In this document: piece by piece, positions 35,284-48,184 of the stretch
Layout of the letters: every line of letters starts with the position of its first letter
How positions within the stretch are numbered: the first letter of the stretch is position 1
Origin: Ipomoea triloba
Taxonomy: Eukaryota; Streptophyta; Magnoliopsida; Solanales; Convolvulaceae
Assembly (NCBI RefSeq): GCF_003576645.1
Contig: NC_044920.1
Coordinates: 5,307,421-5,371,420 of the forward strand
Reading direction: 5' to 3'
Length of the DNA stretch: 64,000 nucleotides
Notes under the pieces: model-generated
What the model saw: the letters and a program-made list of their open reading frames with translations, nothing else
Told to the model about the DNA's origin: nothing
Databases searched by the model: none
Made by a program: the position numbers and the translations under genes

Positions 35284-36815
35284 GATTCTGCTCCGGATGA
35301 ATCCTGGTCGCCGTCAACAGCATAACACCGACGAACACAAATCCGGTGATTTTCCCGTGAACTCAGGAAGTAGGTAATTTCCAAACAAAATTCGAAACGT
35401 TCTTAATGTAGAAAATAATTTTCAGCATACCAAAACAAAATTCTTTCGAAACAAGATATTTAATTATAGCATAGCCAAATAGATATATCTCGTATGATAT
35501 ATTTATGGTACAGAAGTATATATGTGATGTGCACGAACCAATTGTAGTGATAGTGTGCTTTTAGCAAGGGTCGATCCCACAGGAAATTGTAACGATGCAA
35601 TTTAATAAACTCAAAAGTAAACTAAGTGAATTAACAATTTAAAGTACTAGAAATAAATACCAACAATAAAGATCAATTTAAATGCAAGGCAATTGAATAA
35701 AAACTCAGGAAAGCGAACAGAGAAATTACTGTAATCAGAATATCAAATAAACAATCAAACTGGAGAAACCTAAGAACATGAATCAATAACGATTACTAAT
35801 TCTGCACGATAAGTCTAATATTTGTCAATCAATTTAGGGTTCGTTCTTTCACGAATATAACTACTCCGTATGGCGTCCAGAGCTAGTTACGTGCTTTTAC
35901 CGTTCATATGCATAAAACATTTATTCAAACCATTAAAGCCCATTATGCCTAAAAGAACTTACGGAATACCCGAGTTTAAGAACCAAATAAACAAACCAAC
36001 AAGACAGTCAGATTATTTATCCTTTTATCTTTTAGAGCCTAGAATTAACCGGCATGATTTGTACTCGGTTAATTCTCTCAAACAGACTAATCAATGTCAG
36101 AATTGGCCAAATTCAACACAATTAATCCCATATAAAGCATAAGAACAAAAACATAATTGAATTGGCAACATTAAAAACCTAAACTACTGCAAAACTTTCA
36201 TAGTATACTGTTCATGTTCCTAGAAGGGAATAAATTAGCTACGCATAAATAAGTTTGCAACAATGCATTCACAGAGTTTCATCCTAAACTGATATTCCTT
36301 AATTGATTGTGCCGCAACGTAGGAGAATATATTAAGAATTGCTAAACAAATTGGTATGGCCAAACCTAACTACGAATTGAAGTACGAACTACAATTTGCG
36401 AATTGAAATTGAAGAATGCCAAGTATGCTTACGCCAAATTGAAATCAAGTTTGCTCATAAATATTTCGCACCGCTCCAACAAAACAAATTAATCCAAGCC
36501 GAGGATAAATTATGCTGCTGCCGTTGAACCTAAATGTCTTCGCTGGCCAGGAAATCCAAGAAGCTGCCGCCCACTGGAAAATTACCCCCGATCAGAAATC
36601 TTAGTCGCAGGACACCGAATCGCCAAGAGCAAAGCCGGCTGGCTTCCCCCCTTCCATCCACGATCAGGCTCCTATTTATATAGCTCGGAGCAACAATTTT
36701 CCCCAAATTTGCGCTCGTCCATGGCCGATTAAGGCTCTGCAAGTCGCTGTCATGGCGGAAGAAGTGGCTTTGCGAATTGCGATCCTCTTTTTCGTTCGAT
36801 TATTGCGATTGACTA

Positions 36816-36880
<65 letters not shown>

Positions 36881-37007
36881 CCCAAACTCAGTATAACACC
36901 AACACTTATTAATAATAGGAGAAAATACACAACTAACTAAATATTATCTTATTAATTCTAACAAAGTTTATTAAAATAATAAAATAAATAATGTTCATCA
37001 ATATGTT
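35284..37007. other. Non-coding, probably repeat-derived
   Basis: The stretch 35540-35600 holds 'GGGTCGATCCCACAGGAAAT', a phrase common in plant LTR-element repeats. 36480-36790 is more GC-rich. I see no gene. A run of AAT lies at 36816-36879. Confidence 0.35.
36816..36879. repeat. (AAT)n microsatellite
   Basis: An uninterrupted AAT trinucleotide run of about 21 units. Confidence 0.95.
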
Positions 37008-37177
37008 ATACATATTAGGACTCTCTAAGTTTGAGTCACGTTAGGACTAGCTATTCTACTCTACCTGAGACTCCCCTTGTATATATATCTCCTATTCCTC
37101 ATCATTGTAATTGTTCAATTGAATCAATACAATATTCAGTTCTCATCTGGTATCAGCTAGCCTAGGTTTATTTTCCA

Positions 37178-40100
37178 ATGGCTGACGGCTCTGTTAATTC
37201 TTCCGAACGGACCGTTTCTGATGCAGCTATTTCTTCTGCGGTTTCTTCAGCAGCCGCTTCTCTGTCTGCTGCGCATCACTATGTTAGCATTAAGCTAACG
37301 AACAAGAATTTCTTGTTTTGGAGGACGCAGGTTATTCCGTTTCTTCGTGGGCACGACCTCATGGGTTTCGTTGATGGCACGAACTCTTGCCCTAATCGTT
37401 TTCTTCCCGTTTCTGAAGGCTCCTCCGCTGTTGCTGCTCTACCCAACCCGCTGCATGCTCCATGGGTGCGCCAAGATCAGGCGGTCCTTAGCATGTTAAT
37501 CTCTTCACTTTCGTCGGAAGTCATGTACCTCGCAATTGGTTGCACTACGTCGCGTGATCTCTGGTTGGCGCTTGAGCAGGCACTCGCCTCTTCCAGTCAA
37601 GCTCGGATTATGCATATTCTTGGACAGCTGCAAACAATACGCCAAGGTGATGCCTCCGTCGTCGACTACATTGCTCGTGGGCAAGTTATGGTGGAAGATC
37701 TAGCTCTTGCTGGCCGTGCGGTTCCTTTAGAGGATCAAAATATGTATATTGGGGTTTACGTCCAGAATATCACTTTGTCGTAGCCTCTTTGAATGATCGA
37801 GGTCAGCTGGTGCGTCTTCCCGAACTCGCCGATCTCCTTGGCTAGCATGAGTTCGCTACCGGTGATAGCTATGGCGGTGTTCCAGCCCCTGCAGCTGCAG
37901 CTTTTGTTGGCCAGCGTGGTAGTGGAGGTCGGTCGCGGTTTTGGCGAGGCGGATCGAATTGTCGCGGTGGGACTCCGTCGCGTGGTGGTGCTGCTTTCGC
38001 CGACCAGCAGCAGCAGGGCGGTGGTGTGCAGCGTGGACGTGGCTCGTATGGTGGTGGCAGGTCACGTGGGCGATGTGGTGGTAATTGCCAGCCTCAATGC
38101 CAATTATGTGGCAATTATGGCCATCTTGCACCAGCCTGTTTTTCTGTAATTGGCCGTGGACTCCAAGCTCATTTAACATATGCTGAGGATGCGCCGAATC
38201 TTGTGTCTGACTCGCATCTTTGGATTCTAGACACTGGGGCGACAAATCACGCGACCCCTGATATTGCTACGCTCTCTACATCTGAAGAGTACACTGGTGG
38301 TGATGCTCTTCGAGTTGGTGATGGTACAGGTTTGCTTATTAGTCATACTGGTCATGCTTCTTTTTCTACCCCGTCTAAAGTATTTAGGATGTCTGATATT
38401 TTACATGTTCCTGTTTTGTCTTCCTCTCTTTTATCTGTGCAACGCTTTGCAAAAGATAATAAAGTCTTTTTTGAGTTTCATCCATCCTTTTTTGTTGTGA
38501 AGGATATAGCAACCAAGGCAATTCTTCTTCGCGGCAATAGTTGCGGTGGTCTCTACCCGCTGCCCATTCCGAAAAACAGTCCCCGTGCGTTTATCTCGTC
38601 GCTGCCCATTCCGAAAAACAGTCCCCGTGCGTTTATCTCGTCCTTGCCCATTCCGAAAAACAGTCCCCGTGCGTTTATCTCGTCCTGTGCTTCCTCGAAA
38701 AACAGTCCCCGTGCGTTTATCTCGTCCTGTGCTTCCTCTTCCAACAGTCCCCGTGCGTTTATCTCGTCCTGTGCTTCCTCTTCCGTATGGCATGATCGTT
38801 TGGGACATCCTCATCAACGAGTCTTAGATCGTATTCTTCATTTTTGTTCTGTTAGTGGTTCTAGTCGCAATAATCGTTGTACTTCTTCTTTGTGTTCTGC
38901 GTGTCAATTGGGCAAGTCTGCTCGTTTCCATTTGCCACGTGTAGACTCTGTTAGTTCGAATATTCTTGATTTGATTTATACTGATATTTGGGGACCAGCT
39001 CCTGTTTTGTCTTCTTCTGGTTATCGTTATTTTGTTCTTTTTGTTGATGACCATTCTCGTTACACGTGGTATTATCCTATGAAATTGAAGTCTGACTTGT
39101 ATGCCATTTTTGACAAGTTTCATGCCTTAGTTGAACGGTCATTTAATGGCAAAATTAAGGCTATTCAGTCTGACTTAGGAGCTGAATACAAAAAGTTACA
39201 TACTGTTCTTCTTCAGTTAGGGATTAATCATAGACAATCCTGTGCCTACACTCATGAACAGAATGGTCGTGTTGAGAGGAAGCACAGGCATATTGTCGAA
39301 ACTGGTCTTACTCTTACGGCTCGTGCGTCTGTTCCATCTCGTTTTTGGGACTTTGCTTTTGAAACTGCTGTTTACTTGATTAATAGAATGTCATCTAGTG
39401 TTTTGTAGAATTCCAGTCCTAATTTATTGTTGCATAAATCTTCTCCCTCATACTCTTTTCTTCGTGTGTTTGGTTGTCTTTGTTATCCTCACTTGCGTCC
39501 TTATAATCGTCACAAAATGTCATATCGGTCATCTCCTTGTGTCTTCTTAGGTTATCCTGAGTCTTTTAGGGGGTACAGATGCATGGACTTAACGACTAAT
39601 AAGATTTATATCTGCAGACATGTACACTTTGACGAGAATGTGTTTCCCTTTGTTAGTAGGGTTGCTGTGCCATCTCCTCTCTCTGTGCAGAAGCCGTGGG
39701 CTGAATCGGTTTTACAGGTATTGCCATCTTCTCTTGCTGATTCTGCTCAGGCTGATTCTCCTGTCACCACCACTGCTGCTCCTACTCGTCAAAGAGGACG
39801 ACCCCGTGGCAAGTCCACACGTCCGACTGTTCGCTCCCATGCAATGGCTACGAGGAGTCGGTCTGTGGCTCCACTTTTGGCTCTCTCTGCTCAGGCCTGT
39901 CCTACCGAGCCCACTTGCTACACTCAGGCAGTTAAATTTTCTGAATGGCGAGAGGCAATGGATCTGGAGTTCAATGCGCTTTTGCACAATCAGACTTGGG
40001 TTCTAGTTCCTCCTCGCCCAGGTATGAATGTGATTGGGTGTAAGTGGGTTTTTCGTACTAAACGTAAAGCTGATGGTTCAATAGAGAGGCATAAGGCGAG

Positions 40101-41439
40101 ACTTGTGGCGAAAGGGTTTAATCAAGTTCCTGGTCAGGACTTTTTTGACACCTTTAGTCCGGTTGTGAAACCCACTACAGTCAGATTGCTTTTGAGTTTG
40201 GCTATTTCCTCAGGTTGGGTGGTTAGGCAGCTTGACGTACACAATGCATTTTTGAATGGTGATTTGGCTGAGACTGTTTATATGCGTCAACCACCCGGGT
40301 ATGCTGATGCTCAATTTCCTGATCACGTTTGTCTGTTGAAGCGTTCCTTATATGGCTTAAAGCAAGCTCCACGAGCTTGGTTTAATCGCCTGCATACTTT
40401 TTTACTCTCTATTGGGTTTATAGCTTCAAAGACTGATGTGTCATTATTCTATTACTCTCGTGGTTCTGCATGAGTGTATCTTTTAGTATATGTTGATGAC
40501 ATTTTGGTAATGGGGACTGATGAGCTACTAGTGTCTGATTTACTCTCTAAACTGTCTACTGCTTTCAAAATTAGAGATCTTGGTGAACCTGGTTTCTTTC
40601 TTGGAATTGAGCTAGTCAAAACTAGCAATGGTGTTATTCTTTCTCAGCAGCGGTACATGTCAGACATCTTGAAACGGGCTGGAATGACTGATTGTAAACC
40701 TCTCGCAACTTCTATTTCTGCATCGAAAACTCCATTGCTTAATTCAGATTCATATGAAGATCCAACGAAATACAGGAGTTTGACTGGTGCTCTCCAGTAT
40801 CTCACAATTACACGGCCAGACTTATCCTTTGCGGTCAATCAATTGTGTCAACATATGCATGCTCCAACATTGTCTCACTGGGAGCAGCTAAAACAAGTGC
40901 TCAGGTATGTCAAAGGCACCCTCTCATTCGGCTTGCGTATAACTCAGTCAAATTCTAGAGAGCTTCATGCTTTCTCTGATTCTGACTGGGCTGGTTGTCC
41001 TGAGGACCGTAAATCTACTAGTGGGTATGCAGTGTTTCTTGGCACCAATCTTATCTCTTGGGTGTGCAAGAAACAGAAGACAGTTGCAAGATCATCCACG
41101 GAAGCTGAGTATAAAGCCTTGGCTGATGTTTGTGCTGAGGTAATATGGATCATGTCCTTGCTGCGTGAGATCAAAATTGATGGCATCCCTACCCCCAAAT
41201 TATGGTGTGACAATCTTGGTGCTACTTATATGTGTGTGAATCCAATTTTTCATGCAAGAACTAAGCACGTGGAGATTGACTACTACTTTGTTAGAGATAG
41301 GGTTGCCAATGGAGATATTCAGGTTAACTTTATTTCCACAAAAGATCAATTAGCTGATATCTTTACAAAAGCTTTGCCTAGTTCTAGATTTTCTTTTCTT
41401 AGGGATAAGCTTCAGGTTAGTAGTTTACCCTGCGCTTGA
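37178..41439 (+). pseudogene. Copia gag-pol polyprotein, element 1 (three lesions)
   Basis: The start MADGSVNSSERT (37178) leads into a UBN2-type gag ('SIKLTNKNFLFWRTQVIPFL'). Then come a CCHC knuckle (CQLCGNYGHLAPAC), protease (LDTGATNH), GAG-pre-integrase (HDRLGHP..CSACQLGK), an integrase core with 'IQSDLGAEY' and 'EQNGRVERK', a reverse transcriptase with the LLVYVDDILVMG motif (about 40480) and RNase H ([18 protein letters not shown]). Lesions: a 4-bp loss near 37751 shifts gag; TAG at 39406-39408 between integrase and RT; TGA at 40471-40473 in place of Trp before the YVDD segment. Five 42-bp in-frame repeats (38560-38769) expand the protease-to-integrase linker. Catalytic residues are otherwise intact. 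Confidence 0.95.
38560..38769 (+). repeat. Five 42-bp tandem units in copia element 1
   Basis: Five units each encode a 14-residue repeat ending NSPRAFISS. The variable first 15 bases change stepwise from the CTGCCCATTCCGAAA form to the TGTGCTTCCTCTTCC form. Element 2 has one unit at the same place. Confidence 0.95.
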
Positions 41440-41586
41440 GGGGGAGTATTAGGACTCTCTGAGTTTGAGTCACGTTAGGACTAACTATTCTACTCTACCT
41501 AAGACTCCCCTTGTATATATATCTCCTATTCCTCATCATTGTAATTGTTCAATTCAATCAATACAATATTCAGTTCTCATCATACA

Positions 41587-42466
41587 TATATTGTTGCCAA
41601 TCAAATTGTAGTATTTTTCAGTGTACATTGATACATCATAGCAATAGATATTTATACTACAAACATATTCTCGAGAAAAAAACGTACAGTAAAACATATA
41701 TTGCATAATATATAATTCAAAAATATATATATCATATGCAACTTTATCAACTAGGCAGAAGAGATTAAATAGTCCCTGATACCAAATGTTAAAATAAATA
41801 TACATTCATAATACATGTAATGATCTAACCTAATAGCGGAAGCCAATAGGATCGAGCACTTCCAGCCATAGTTGTCATTTCTATAGCATTTTTTTTAAGG
41901 ATTATAAGGAACTTTAGAGAGTTTTGTCTACCACTTGGTCTCCTGTGGAACTAGATGGTGTAGTCTCTTTTTTTCCAGGAGTAGTGGAGGACCGTACTTA
42001 TATAGCCTACGTGTCATCATTATAGGCTAAGTAACGGAATGTTACTTCCGTTTCAAACCACAACATAATGGTCATAAATGGCTTATTAACTTGCACCACT
42101 TAAGAGTGCCATTATTGATGGAAAATGTTACACTATGTTGATTAGTGCTGTTGGAAAAAGATGAGGTTTCAAGGGATTAAACATTTGGGCTGTTAAATGC
42201 ATTTACATTGATTCTTGCATTATTATCATTTTATATTTTTGGAACCATGATTTCTATTCTAAATTCAATTTTTTGGTCTGTTTTATATGCATGGAAACCA
42301 TCCTTTACTAAGAAATAAGCATATCTTTTCTTTCCCACAGACTTTGTTGATGACTTTCCATGTATAAAATATTTTAGAATATCCATGTAAATATTTATAT
42401 AGGCTTAGAGGTTGAAATCAGACATATCATGGTTAATATTCATAAAACATTTTGGAGCAACATTTA
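41587..42466. other. Non-coding; possible old LTR edge
   Basis: At 41777-41791 a 'CCCTGATACCAAAT' phrase resembles a minus-strand tRNA-Met primer-binding site next to an LTR end, but no partner LTR was found. No gene is visible. Confidence 0.25.
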
Positions 42467-42477
42467 CTAGATTAATT

Positions 42478-42827
42478 TTTTTTTGAAAGCCAACAAAGCT
42501 AGTATATTAAATCAAATCATGAAGAAAATGAGGGGGGACACCCTCCCAACTCATTTGACCATTCTAAGAGCCAAACGCCTTAGCCAACGCATGAGCGGCT
42601 TGGTTCACTGATCTAGGAATAAACAAAAAAATACAAGATGAAAACAGACTACTAATCGTTCTTACAACCACGAATAATTGAACCAAAATAAGACCTAACT
42701 ACCGCAGCACTTTGTAAAGCTTGTACTAAATTGAGACAATCTGTTTGGACACAGACCTCCGTCACACCTCTCGAACTAACCCAATTGGGAGCTTCCTTGC
42801 ATGCCATTGCTTTAGCCAGAAGGGGAT
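42478..42827 (-). mobile_element. 5'-truncated LINE (3' end with poly-A)
   Basis: On the minus strand the sequence reads 'LLAKAMACKEAPNWVSSRGVTEVCVQTDCLNLVQALQ' and, after a frame change, 'FIPRSVNQAAHALAKAFGS' and stop. This is the RNase H-like C-terminus of plant L1-type LINEs. It ends in a run of A (plus-strand T tract from 42478). An 11-bp duplication CTAGATTAATT flanks it (42467-42477 and 42828-42838). Confidence 0.85.
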
Positions 42828-42939
42828 CTAGATTAATTATTTATTTCATTTTTTGTCTTTTTTTTTTATATTTTTCATTTGAAAAAAAGTTTCGTGCAAC
42901 TCCATTTGATATGCAATGCAAGGATATCATTGTATTAAT

Positions 42940-43387
42940 TGTGAGATTATAAATATTAAATTGTATGTGGTTGTGATATATATGATATTTGAGTAGGTTT
43001 TGGGTATAAATAAACTAAATATTTTTTTTAATTACATAACACGTCGGTTTTTTACCAAAAATCGACGTGTTATGTTCATTAAAAAATTAAAAACATACGA
43101 CGTCGGTTAAGTCAATAACTGACGTTGTATTAATTATTTTTTAAAATGAACATTACGCGTCGGTTTTTTGTAAACAACTGACGTGTAATGTAATTAAAAA
43201 AAAACTATATACAATATCGGTTATGTATTAATAACCGATGTTGTAAGTTATAATAAATAAATAAATAATATAATATACGACGTTGGTTATATAAAATCGA
43301 CGTCGTATAATTAGTTTATAACGTCGGTTAAAAATTGACGTTGTAGGATTCAAATAACCGACGTTAAAAGTGTTTTCTGTACTAGTG
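42940..43387. mobile_element. CACTA (En/Spm-like) transposon terminus
   Basis: The segment ends GTTTTCTGTACTAGTG, whose reverse complement CACTAGTACAGAAAAC is a CACTA terminal repeat. Inward lie many short palindromic subterminal motifs of the form ACGTCGGTT / AACCGACGT, separated by T- or A-rich spacers, at 43040-43370. The other terminus and any transposase are missing. Confidence 0.8.
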
Positions 43388-43831
43388 ACATGGAAAAATT
43401 TTGATGTTTCATTTTCTAAATTTACTTTTTAATATTCACATTTCACTCTTGACTCACATTATATATACATCTATAATTTGCATGAAAATAAAAATAAAAT
43501 TTTGTATATGTAAACGAGTTAATTAAATAAACATTATTATAAAAAATTATATAGTAATTCAATATAAAAAGAACCAACAAAATAATATCATGTCATGTTA
43601 TTACAATATTACAAAATAAACATAGGAGGTAATCTTAAAAAGAAAATGTAGCAAGATATGAATTGAAATTCAATCACATGAAATTAAACTCAAATTTAAA
43701 AACTAAAGATACCTCGAGCCCATGTTCGAGTACGAGGCGCTATGGAATACCAAATCGACCAAAGTAAAAGTTTATTACAAGCCAGGAGTATTTTATACAA
43801 GTGTCTTGAAATACATACGTATATGTATGTA
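43388..43831. other. 3' flank of the DUF662 gene
   Basis: AT-rich sequence downstream of the minus-strand gene. No other feature is seen. Confidence 0.5.
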
Positions 43832-44492
43832 TTAGCGATGAGTGGGATCTACTATCTTGCTCAGCTCTTCCAGTTTTCCTAGTCTGAATTTTTCGCTTTC
43901 ATTAACCATCTGATAAATGTAGCCAATAAATTATGAACCAAATTTTGAATAGAAGAAAAAAAAAGTTAATAATGAATCATTACAAATATGATTTATATAT
44001 AAGCATAAAAATGCAATTAAGTAGATATATCATTGAGTTTTTAGGAAAATTATATGATATTTGTTATCATAAGAGTTTATGAAATTTTCACATATTATAA
44101 ATGTTTTGAATGACATTTAGGATAAAGAATACAATTTGACAGAACAAAAATTTTACCAAATATTGATGTGATTGTCATTAACCAATTCAAGAGAGACACT
44201 TCTTAAATTGACTAATTATCATATATTATTTTGACATTTGAAAGAAAGACTATATATATATATATATATATATGGTTTAATTTGAGAATCATCACCTCTA
44301 TTAATGTGGAGGTGAGTTGAGTTTTTTCATTGTTCTTTTCTTGGAAAGCCTCCAATGCTTCTTTGTATTCCTTTTCCTGCGCCCATTTCACACTAAAGAG
44401 TTAATTGCCCAGTTTTCTTGAAATTAATTCAAATATATATTTGACACATGCATAATTTTGTAACATCATACATTAATGATAATTAACGAGAC

Positions 44493-44538
<46 letters not shown>

Positions 44539-45944
44539 TTTCATGTCTTAAATATTATGTACTGAATATACAAATTGTAGGGTTTTCCCATAATTTGTAT
44601 GGTTTCATCGTTGCAAAAAATAAAAATAAAAATTATATACACAACATATATATGTGTGTGTATGTGCGCGCGCATTCATATATTTTCTCAACCTACTGAA
44701 GCCCAACAAAGTCAACATTGCCCCCCCCCACTGAGGGGCGAACCCATGACCTCCCACTTGGAAAAATCACTTCATGCCGCTTGACCACAAGGCTTTTGGC
44801 TAGTAGAGTGTAATTAATTACCTTCTTTTGGCAGGCTTGAGTGAGTGATTTGAGTTCACGATTTACCGTATCTATCTTCTTTCTAACCATGCCAACTTCC
44901 TTCCGCATAGGGTCGGTTAACACCTCTAGTTCCTGCAGGTACATTTTGCACCATTTCCAAACCCATTATATTCAATTTCTTTTGTATGTAGCACTAAAAC
45001 CAACAATTTATTAATCATATATAATATATTTTAAGTTGGTAAGTGTATGCATTGTTATTATTGCAATATAATATACAACATTCATAAATAAATAAATAAA
45101 TGAAATTAATTGAAAGAGGCTAATGTTTTTTGTTTTGAGTGAGAAATGAAATTTACAGTTATAATTCGAGAGTTAAACTTGTATGTTGTTACCAAGTCAA
45201 TCAATAATCTAACCAACTTAACTAAAAAAGACTAATACTTTAATCAATCTGAAGTCCAATTTTGTCTAGCCAGCCACTAATAGTTGATGGTCAAAAATAC
45301 AATTTCTGACCTAAGTTTCTCAAATACACCTAAGTGAATTAAAAGTTGGTTGAAAACCCATTTTTTCATATATATTACATAATTTTCCTGCCACCATATA
45401 TCGCTGATGGTCGAAAATATATTTTTCAAAGTAAAGTTTCTCGAACACACATGAGTAACAAAAAGTTAGAAACTCTTTTTTCAGATTAAAATAATTAAAA
45501 ATGTATTTTTTTTTTCAGTCTACTTTTGATAGTTTTGGGTGGATCAACGATGCAATTTTAGTTCATCTTGAAGTTATGATGCAAGATTTTGTACTCAAAA
45601 GAACACAATAGACAACATGTACTACACTGAAAAATCTCAAATGTTATGCATATGAAGGAATTGAAGAGAATAATTGATAATATAAGTATGGTGCATACTT
45701 CCCAAATATGTGCGAGGTGTTTGGTTTGTTGTTCTGCTCGGTTGAGTTGAGACTCCACTTTAATCTTCACCTCCATTTTCCTCTTCTCAATTTCTTCTTC
45801 TCTGGCTTGGAATGACGTTATGGCCATTCTAGTGATCTCCTCCTCCTCGTTCTCCTCCATTGACAATCTCCCACCGCTGCTCCCAACACTTGTAATACTC
45901 ATCATCATCTTTTGGCTCATTCCCCTACGCCTTAGCTCCCTCAT
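43832..45944 (-). CDS. RAB6-interacting golgin-like protein (DUF662 family)
   Basis: Four exons, minus strand, all GT-AG: 45699-45944, 44822-44932, 44296-44376, 43832-43909, giving 171 residues without a break. The N-terminus (MRELRRRGMSQKMMMSITSVGSSGG) is variable. The rest is the DUF662 coiled coil: 'FQAREEEIEKRKMEVKIKVESQL', 'ELEVLTDPMRKEVGMVRKKIDTVNRELKSLTQACQKK', 'EKEYKEALEAFQEKNNEKTQL' and 'MVNESEKFRLGKLEELSKIVD'. Plant members are annotated as RAB6-interacting golgins by similarity to human GORAB; a Golgi trafficking role in plants is inferred only. Length and exon pattern fit the family. The first ATG is chosen because no in-frame upstream coding similarity is seen. Intron 2 has an AAT microsatellite. 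Confidence 0.9.
44496..44538. repeat. (AAT)n microsatellite
   Basis: An AAT run inside intron 2 of the DUF662 gene. Confidence 0.95.
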
Positions 45945-48069
45945 TCTCCACTTCGCCTTTATATATACACCATCACTTCTACCTACTTAGCTAGCTAATC
46001 ATCATCCCTCTTCTTTCTACGATTAGAGAAACCCCACGACCCTTTTGAGTGTGAGTAAACCCCGCCTTATAACCCTAGCTGGTAAAGGACCACAAGGAAG
46101 TAAATCAACTTAAATTACTCATAGCTCATTTTATAGATCCAGGACAAAATAAAAACAAGGACCCTTAATATATTAAGTTAAAATATTGCATGGGTTAATC
46201 GAAAATAATTAAATGATAATTTTAAATTTTTGTAAACATATAACTTTTTATTAAAGAAAAAACATTTTAGAATTGCCTTAGAATAGTCCTCATTCAAACT
46301 TTGGGCCCTATATGAAGTGTAATTATAAATTAATTCAACATTCCCTAATATATATCTATTAACGGATGAGATAAGTATATCAAATGGTTGAAATTTTTAA
46401 GTAGATTTAAAATTAATAAATAATTTTGAAGTCATAGATTCAAATCTTTGCATATGCAAGCATTTTTTTAACTTCTTCAAAAAATAAAAAATCAAACTAG
46501 GGGTCCCTCCCAATGTTGGGCCCAGGGCAGGTGCCCATCTCGCCCGCCCTCAGGGCCGGCTGCCCGATCCTGGCTGACCGGCTCAAATTAAACGGAACAA
46601 GGATTCGAACTCTTGATCTGATCTTGTGGTTATACGTATAGATCCCTTGTTATCTTGGCTTGGGTTACCCCATCATTATCCCCTTGATTGTTAGTTGAAG
46701 TAAACACCTAAGCTGACTCTTAATATTCTTTAGGTGAAATGAAAATTTGTTAGGTGGTGCATAAGTTATGGATAGATGTCTCTATGGTTGTCACCTTTTG
46801 ACAAATTTATTAACTCTTTTTAGATTGAATCAGTTGAGTTATTTTTAGGAACTGTAGTTCGAGTAGATAATTGTACGAAGATGGTAAGCTTTTGCTTGAA
46901 GCATGAGGTATATGTAAGTTTGTTACTATACTTTGAGGTATGGTATTTGAGTACAAGTTACACAAAAACTGGGATGTGCTTGCTAGCTAGATGGTCCCCT
47001 TTGATGGGGGTATGTACCTTGTTTGCAAAGTCAAGAACTGAACAAGGTAAGTGTGGAAGCAATATAGTACTACATGTGCTCCATACGTGAGATCATAAAA
47101 GTTAAGCATGTGAGAACATTTTTGCTACATTAAAATTAAAGTCAAAACATTTGAGAAATTTAATTACAGTTCAATGTTGTAAATAGATATATTAATATAT
47201 CGCTATATAAAAAAAAATGTGATGGCGATATTGGAAATGGCCCAATAATAATAGAGACCCGAGGTCCGGAAGTGCATAACTTGAGTAGGCGAAGATGAGT
47301 CTCAAACCCAGGGCCCACCTCTGAGCCCAAAATGATGGGCCTTGACTTAGTTTTACGGCCCACCGTATGGGCCTCGACTTAGTCTCGTGGCCCACCACAA
47401 GTTTAGTCTACGAAGTTGAGATTTTCTTTGTATAAATTAGCTATGTGCAGTTATTACTGGGCCAAATCTAATTTTCCATACAAGACACCTCTTTCATGTT
47501 CAATCACATCCAAATTAAAATCCCTTTGTAATCTTCTTATAGCACTATATTAATATAAAAGTGTCTCCGCGACATTTATTAATTGTTTTTTCTATCGAAT
47601 CATCCTTCGGTAACATTTCTTTATTTATTGGATTTAATAATTCGGACCACCCCGGGTTAATTAAATCCATCAATATAAATGCTGAAATAAGTTCATTTGT
47701 GTTTTGTTGTGACAAAACTCTTGAAACTCATTATTAAAAAAGACAAATTTACAATATTGTAGATTACAATATGGTGGATGTAATATGTACTTTTAAAATG
47801 TATTTAGTGATTTACAAAACCGTTACTCTTCCTTCTATATACTTCTAACAAAGTATAATGTGTAACTCTGTAAAGTCTGTAATATTATTTTTAAAAAAAA
47901 TTATTTTGGTCATGTATGTACCGTGGTATGTTCGCACTATACTTTAACATTTTTAATTAAATTTATGGAAATTTTTAGTGTGACTAATGTTACATTCTTG
48001 ATTAAATTTATGAAAACTTATATTGTGATTAATGTTACATCTTCCCTTTAGTACATGACATTATGGCAA
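45945..48069. other. Intergenic, no gene seen
   Basis: The immediate upstream part (45945-46030) would hold the DUF662 promoter; TATATATA at 45960-45967 (plus strand) is a possible TATA site for the minus strand. GC-rich patches at 46500-46580 and 47220-47400 ('CAGGGCCGGCTG', 'GGCCCACC') look like old repeat fragments. Otherwise nothing supportable. Confidence 0.4.
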
Positions 48070-48184
48070 ATTCTCTTATAAAACCATCTCATAGATTCTT
48101 TGATAGACCAATTTTATTTTTATAAATATTACATTTCCCACGTAAGTATTACACTTTTCATTATAAATAACTCTTCAACTCTTA

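Larger units (their letters stand above)
37013..41581 (+). mobile_element. Ty1/copia retrotransposon, element 1 (Ale/Retrofit-like), 4,569 bp
   Basis: LTRs are 135 bp each (37013-37147 and 41447-41581) and differ at 4 positions. Target duplications are ATACA (37008-37012 and 41582-41586). The primer-binding site TGGTATCAG (37148-37156) fits initiator tRNA-Met, and the polypurine tract GAGGGGGAG precedes the 3' LTR. The LTR termini are TATTAG..TCATC, not TG..CA. Small size, very short LTRs and the gag type suggest the Ale/Retrofit lineage. The polyprotein is broken (see next entry). Confidence 0.95.

Noticed and set aside
38553..38827. Overlapping open frames with 14-residue repeats on both strands at 38431-38827
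   Set aside because: They are alternative-frame readings of the five 42-bp units in copia element 1; a 42-bp period keeps several frames open by chance.
41777..41800. Primer-binding-site-like phrase suggesting another LTR element
   Set aside because: No paired LTR, polypurine tract or coding remnant was found nearby, so it is not reported as an element.
46881..47090. Possible small gene (69 residues)
   Set aside because: No homology recognised, no splice or promoter support; typical chance frame in intergenic DNA.
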